From Vibrio celticus (GTDB lineage Bacteria; Pseudomonadota; Gammaproteobacteria; Enterobacterales; Vibrionaceae): DNA of 64,000 nt. This document shows, piece after piece, positions 63,155 to 64,000 of this stretch. The DNA lies in NCBI RefSeq assembly GCF_024347335.1, contig NZ_AP025464.1, positions 1,364,001 to 1,428,000 of the forward strand, in the 5' to 3' direction. How positions within the stretch are numbered: the first letter of the stretch is position 1; every line of letters begins with the position of its first letter. The position numbers were made by a program, and so were the translations under genes. The notes beneath the pieces were generated by a model that saw only the letters and a list, made by a program, of their open reading frames with translations, was not told where the DNA came from and did not search any database.

Positions 63155-64000
63155 ATGAACTTTCTAGCACTCCCTAAGATTGATCTGCACTGCCACCTAG
63201 ACGGAAGCGTTCGTCCAGACACCATTATTGATCTGGCGAAACAGTACGGAATCGAACTTCCAGAAGACCGTGAAGCGGTAGTAAAGTCTCTAACAGTGCC
63301 TGAAGATTGCAAAAACCTTGATGAGTACCTAGCTTGCTTTAGCCTGCCACTGCAAGTGATGCAAACGGAAGAAGCTATTGAGCGTATCTCTTTTGAGCTT
63401 TACGAAGACGCGGCACTAGAGAACGTTAAATACCTAGAAGTTCGTTTTGCACCGATTCTTCACGTAAACAAGGGCTTGTCTCTTGATGCGATCATCGCAA
63501 GTGCGGTTAAAGGCATGAAGCGTGCAGAAGAGAAATACGACATCAAGGGCAACTACATCATGTCTGTACTTCGTATGTTCCCTAAAGATTCAATCAAAGA
63601 CGTGATCGATGCAGGTAAGCCATACCTAGGTAAAGGTGTGGTTGCGTTTGATATTGCTGGCGGTGAAAAGCCGGGCTTCTGCGCTGAATTCCCTGAGTAC
63701 ACGCAATACGCGATCGAAAAAGGCTACCGTGTGACAGTTCACGCAGGTGAGCAATGGCATGGTCAGAACGTTTACGATGCAGTGACTCTGCTAGATGCTG
63801 AACGTATCGGCCACGGTGTTCACATCCAAGGTAACGAAGACGCATACAACATCGTTAAAGAGAAGCAGGTTGCGCTTGAAACTTGCCCAACAAGTAACGT
63901 GCAAACTAAATGTATTCACAAATTCAGCGACCACCCAATTGCTGAATTCAAGAAAGACGGCATCGTTGTAACGATCAACACAGACAACCGTACTGTGTCG
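63155..64000 (+). CDS. add: Adenosine deaminase (3' end outside window)
   Basis: Deaminates adenosine and deoxyadenosine to inosine forms in purine salvage. The first 282 codons are present and the frame is open at the window end. Motifs: metal ligands [11 protein letters not shown] at the start, [10 protein letters not shown], the IGHGVHI His, and CPTSNVQTK with INTDNRTVS at the edge, where the metal-binding Asp lies. ATG at 63155 with CTAAGGAAT upstream. About 50 residues are missing at the C-terminus. Confidence 0.93.
   Translation, partial: MNFLALPKIDLHCHLDGSVRPDTIIDLAKQYGIELPEDREAVVKSLTVPEDCKNLDEYLACFSLPLQVMQTEEAIERISFELYEDAALENVKYLEVRFAPILHVNKGLSLDAIIASAVKGMKRAEEKYDIKGNYIMSVLRMFPKDSIKDVIDAGKPYLGKGVVAFDIAGGEKPGFCAEFPEYTQYAIEKGYRVTVHAGEQWHGQNVYDAVTLLDAERIGHGVHIQGNEDAYNIVKEKQVALETCPTSNVQTKCIHKFSDHPIAEFKKDGIVVTINTDNRTVS

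Noticed and set aside
1..64000. CRISPR arrays, tRNA, rRNA, prophage or integron attC arrays
   Set aside because: I looked for spaced repeats, tRNA-like cloverleaf sequences and clustered attC-type repeats and saw none.

Overview
The window is a piece of a Vibrio chromosome, most like the Splendidus clade. The support is indirect but consistent: a CsrB-type small RNA preceded by a GacA/VarA box, an ectABC-ask operon, a multidomain chitinase, DUF2850, DUF5062 and DUF1840 proteins, a UhpT/UhpABC system and many IS elements. The content (uhp, ect, chitinase, pirin) suggests chromosome II, but that is inference. No rRNA, tRNA, CRISPR array or prophage was seen.

Layout. 0-1.2 kb: the right part of an IS3-family element. 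1.2-8 kb: hexose-phosphate module on the minus strand, uhpT-uhpA-uhpB-uhpC then manA. uhpT and manA carry nearly the same upstream block (CRP-like site plus a repeated motif, probably the UhpA target) at the same distance from their starts, so they look like one regulon. 8-23 kb: DUF1840, a diguanylate cyclase, a pirin, PpnP, a secreted chitinase, a hydrolase/TetR pair, an AEC transporter, an acyltransferase, a duplicated PTPS-like enzyme, a decayed AraC regulator, a START protein and a MAPEG protein. 23-27 kb: csrB with its VarA box and sigma-70 promoter, followed by a yjiH-yjiG pair in which yjiG is split by an IS3 element. A second, perfect VarA box lies upstream of an unannotated 58-codon gene. 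27-34 kb: strongly rearranged. It holds an IS5 element in front of an acetyltransferase gene, an AraC regulator, an IS110 remnant, and a ketodeoxygluconate cluster (eda, kdgK, PTS EIIBC) in which kdgK is frameshifted by a 16-bp tandem duplication and the PTS gene has lost its 5' end to an IS903-like element.

34-38 kb: the ectoine operon ectA-ectB-ectC-ask. 38-42 kb: small genes, a PHP-phosphatase pseudogene and a decayed IS4 element. 42-59 kb: mostly intact transport, regulatory and redox genes: DMT exporter/LysR, alkyl sulfatase, SDR, an LplA-like ligase and two overlapping unknown genes bracketed by IS110-end repeats, homocysteine methyltransferase, Gfo/Idh oxidoreductase, SgrR-like regulator, HDOD protein, a TetR-controlled dehydrogenase, and a Bcr-type exporter with a divergent AraC gene. 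59-60.5 kb: an IS4 element sitting inside the loop of a terminator hairpin. 60.5-64 kb: a eukaryotic-type glutathione synthetase, a LysR regulator and a divergent adenosine deaminase cut by the window end.

The points most worth following up are the VarA box away from csrB with its small ORF, the shared uhpT/manA control block, the kdgK tandem duplication (possibly reversible), and the repeat-bracketed 47.6-49.7 kb segment. Several IS elements carry frameshifts that fit single-base losses in homopolymers; these could be true decay or consensus errors.
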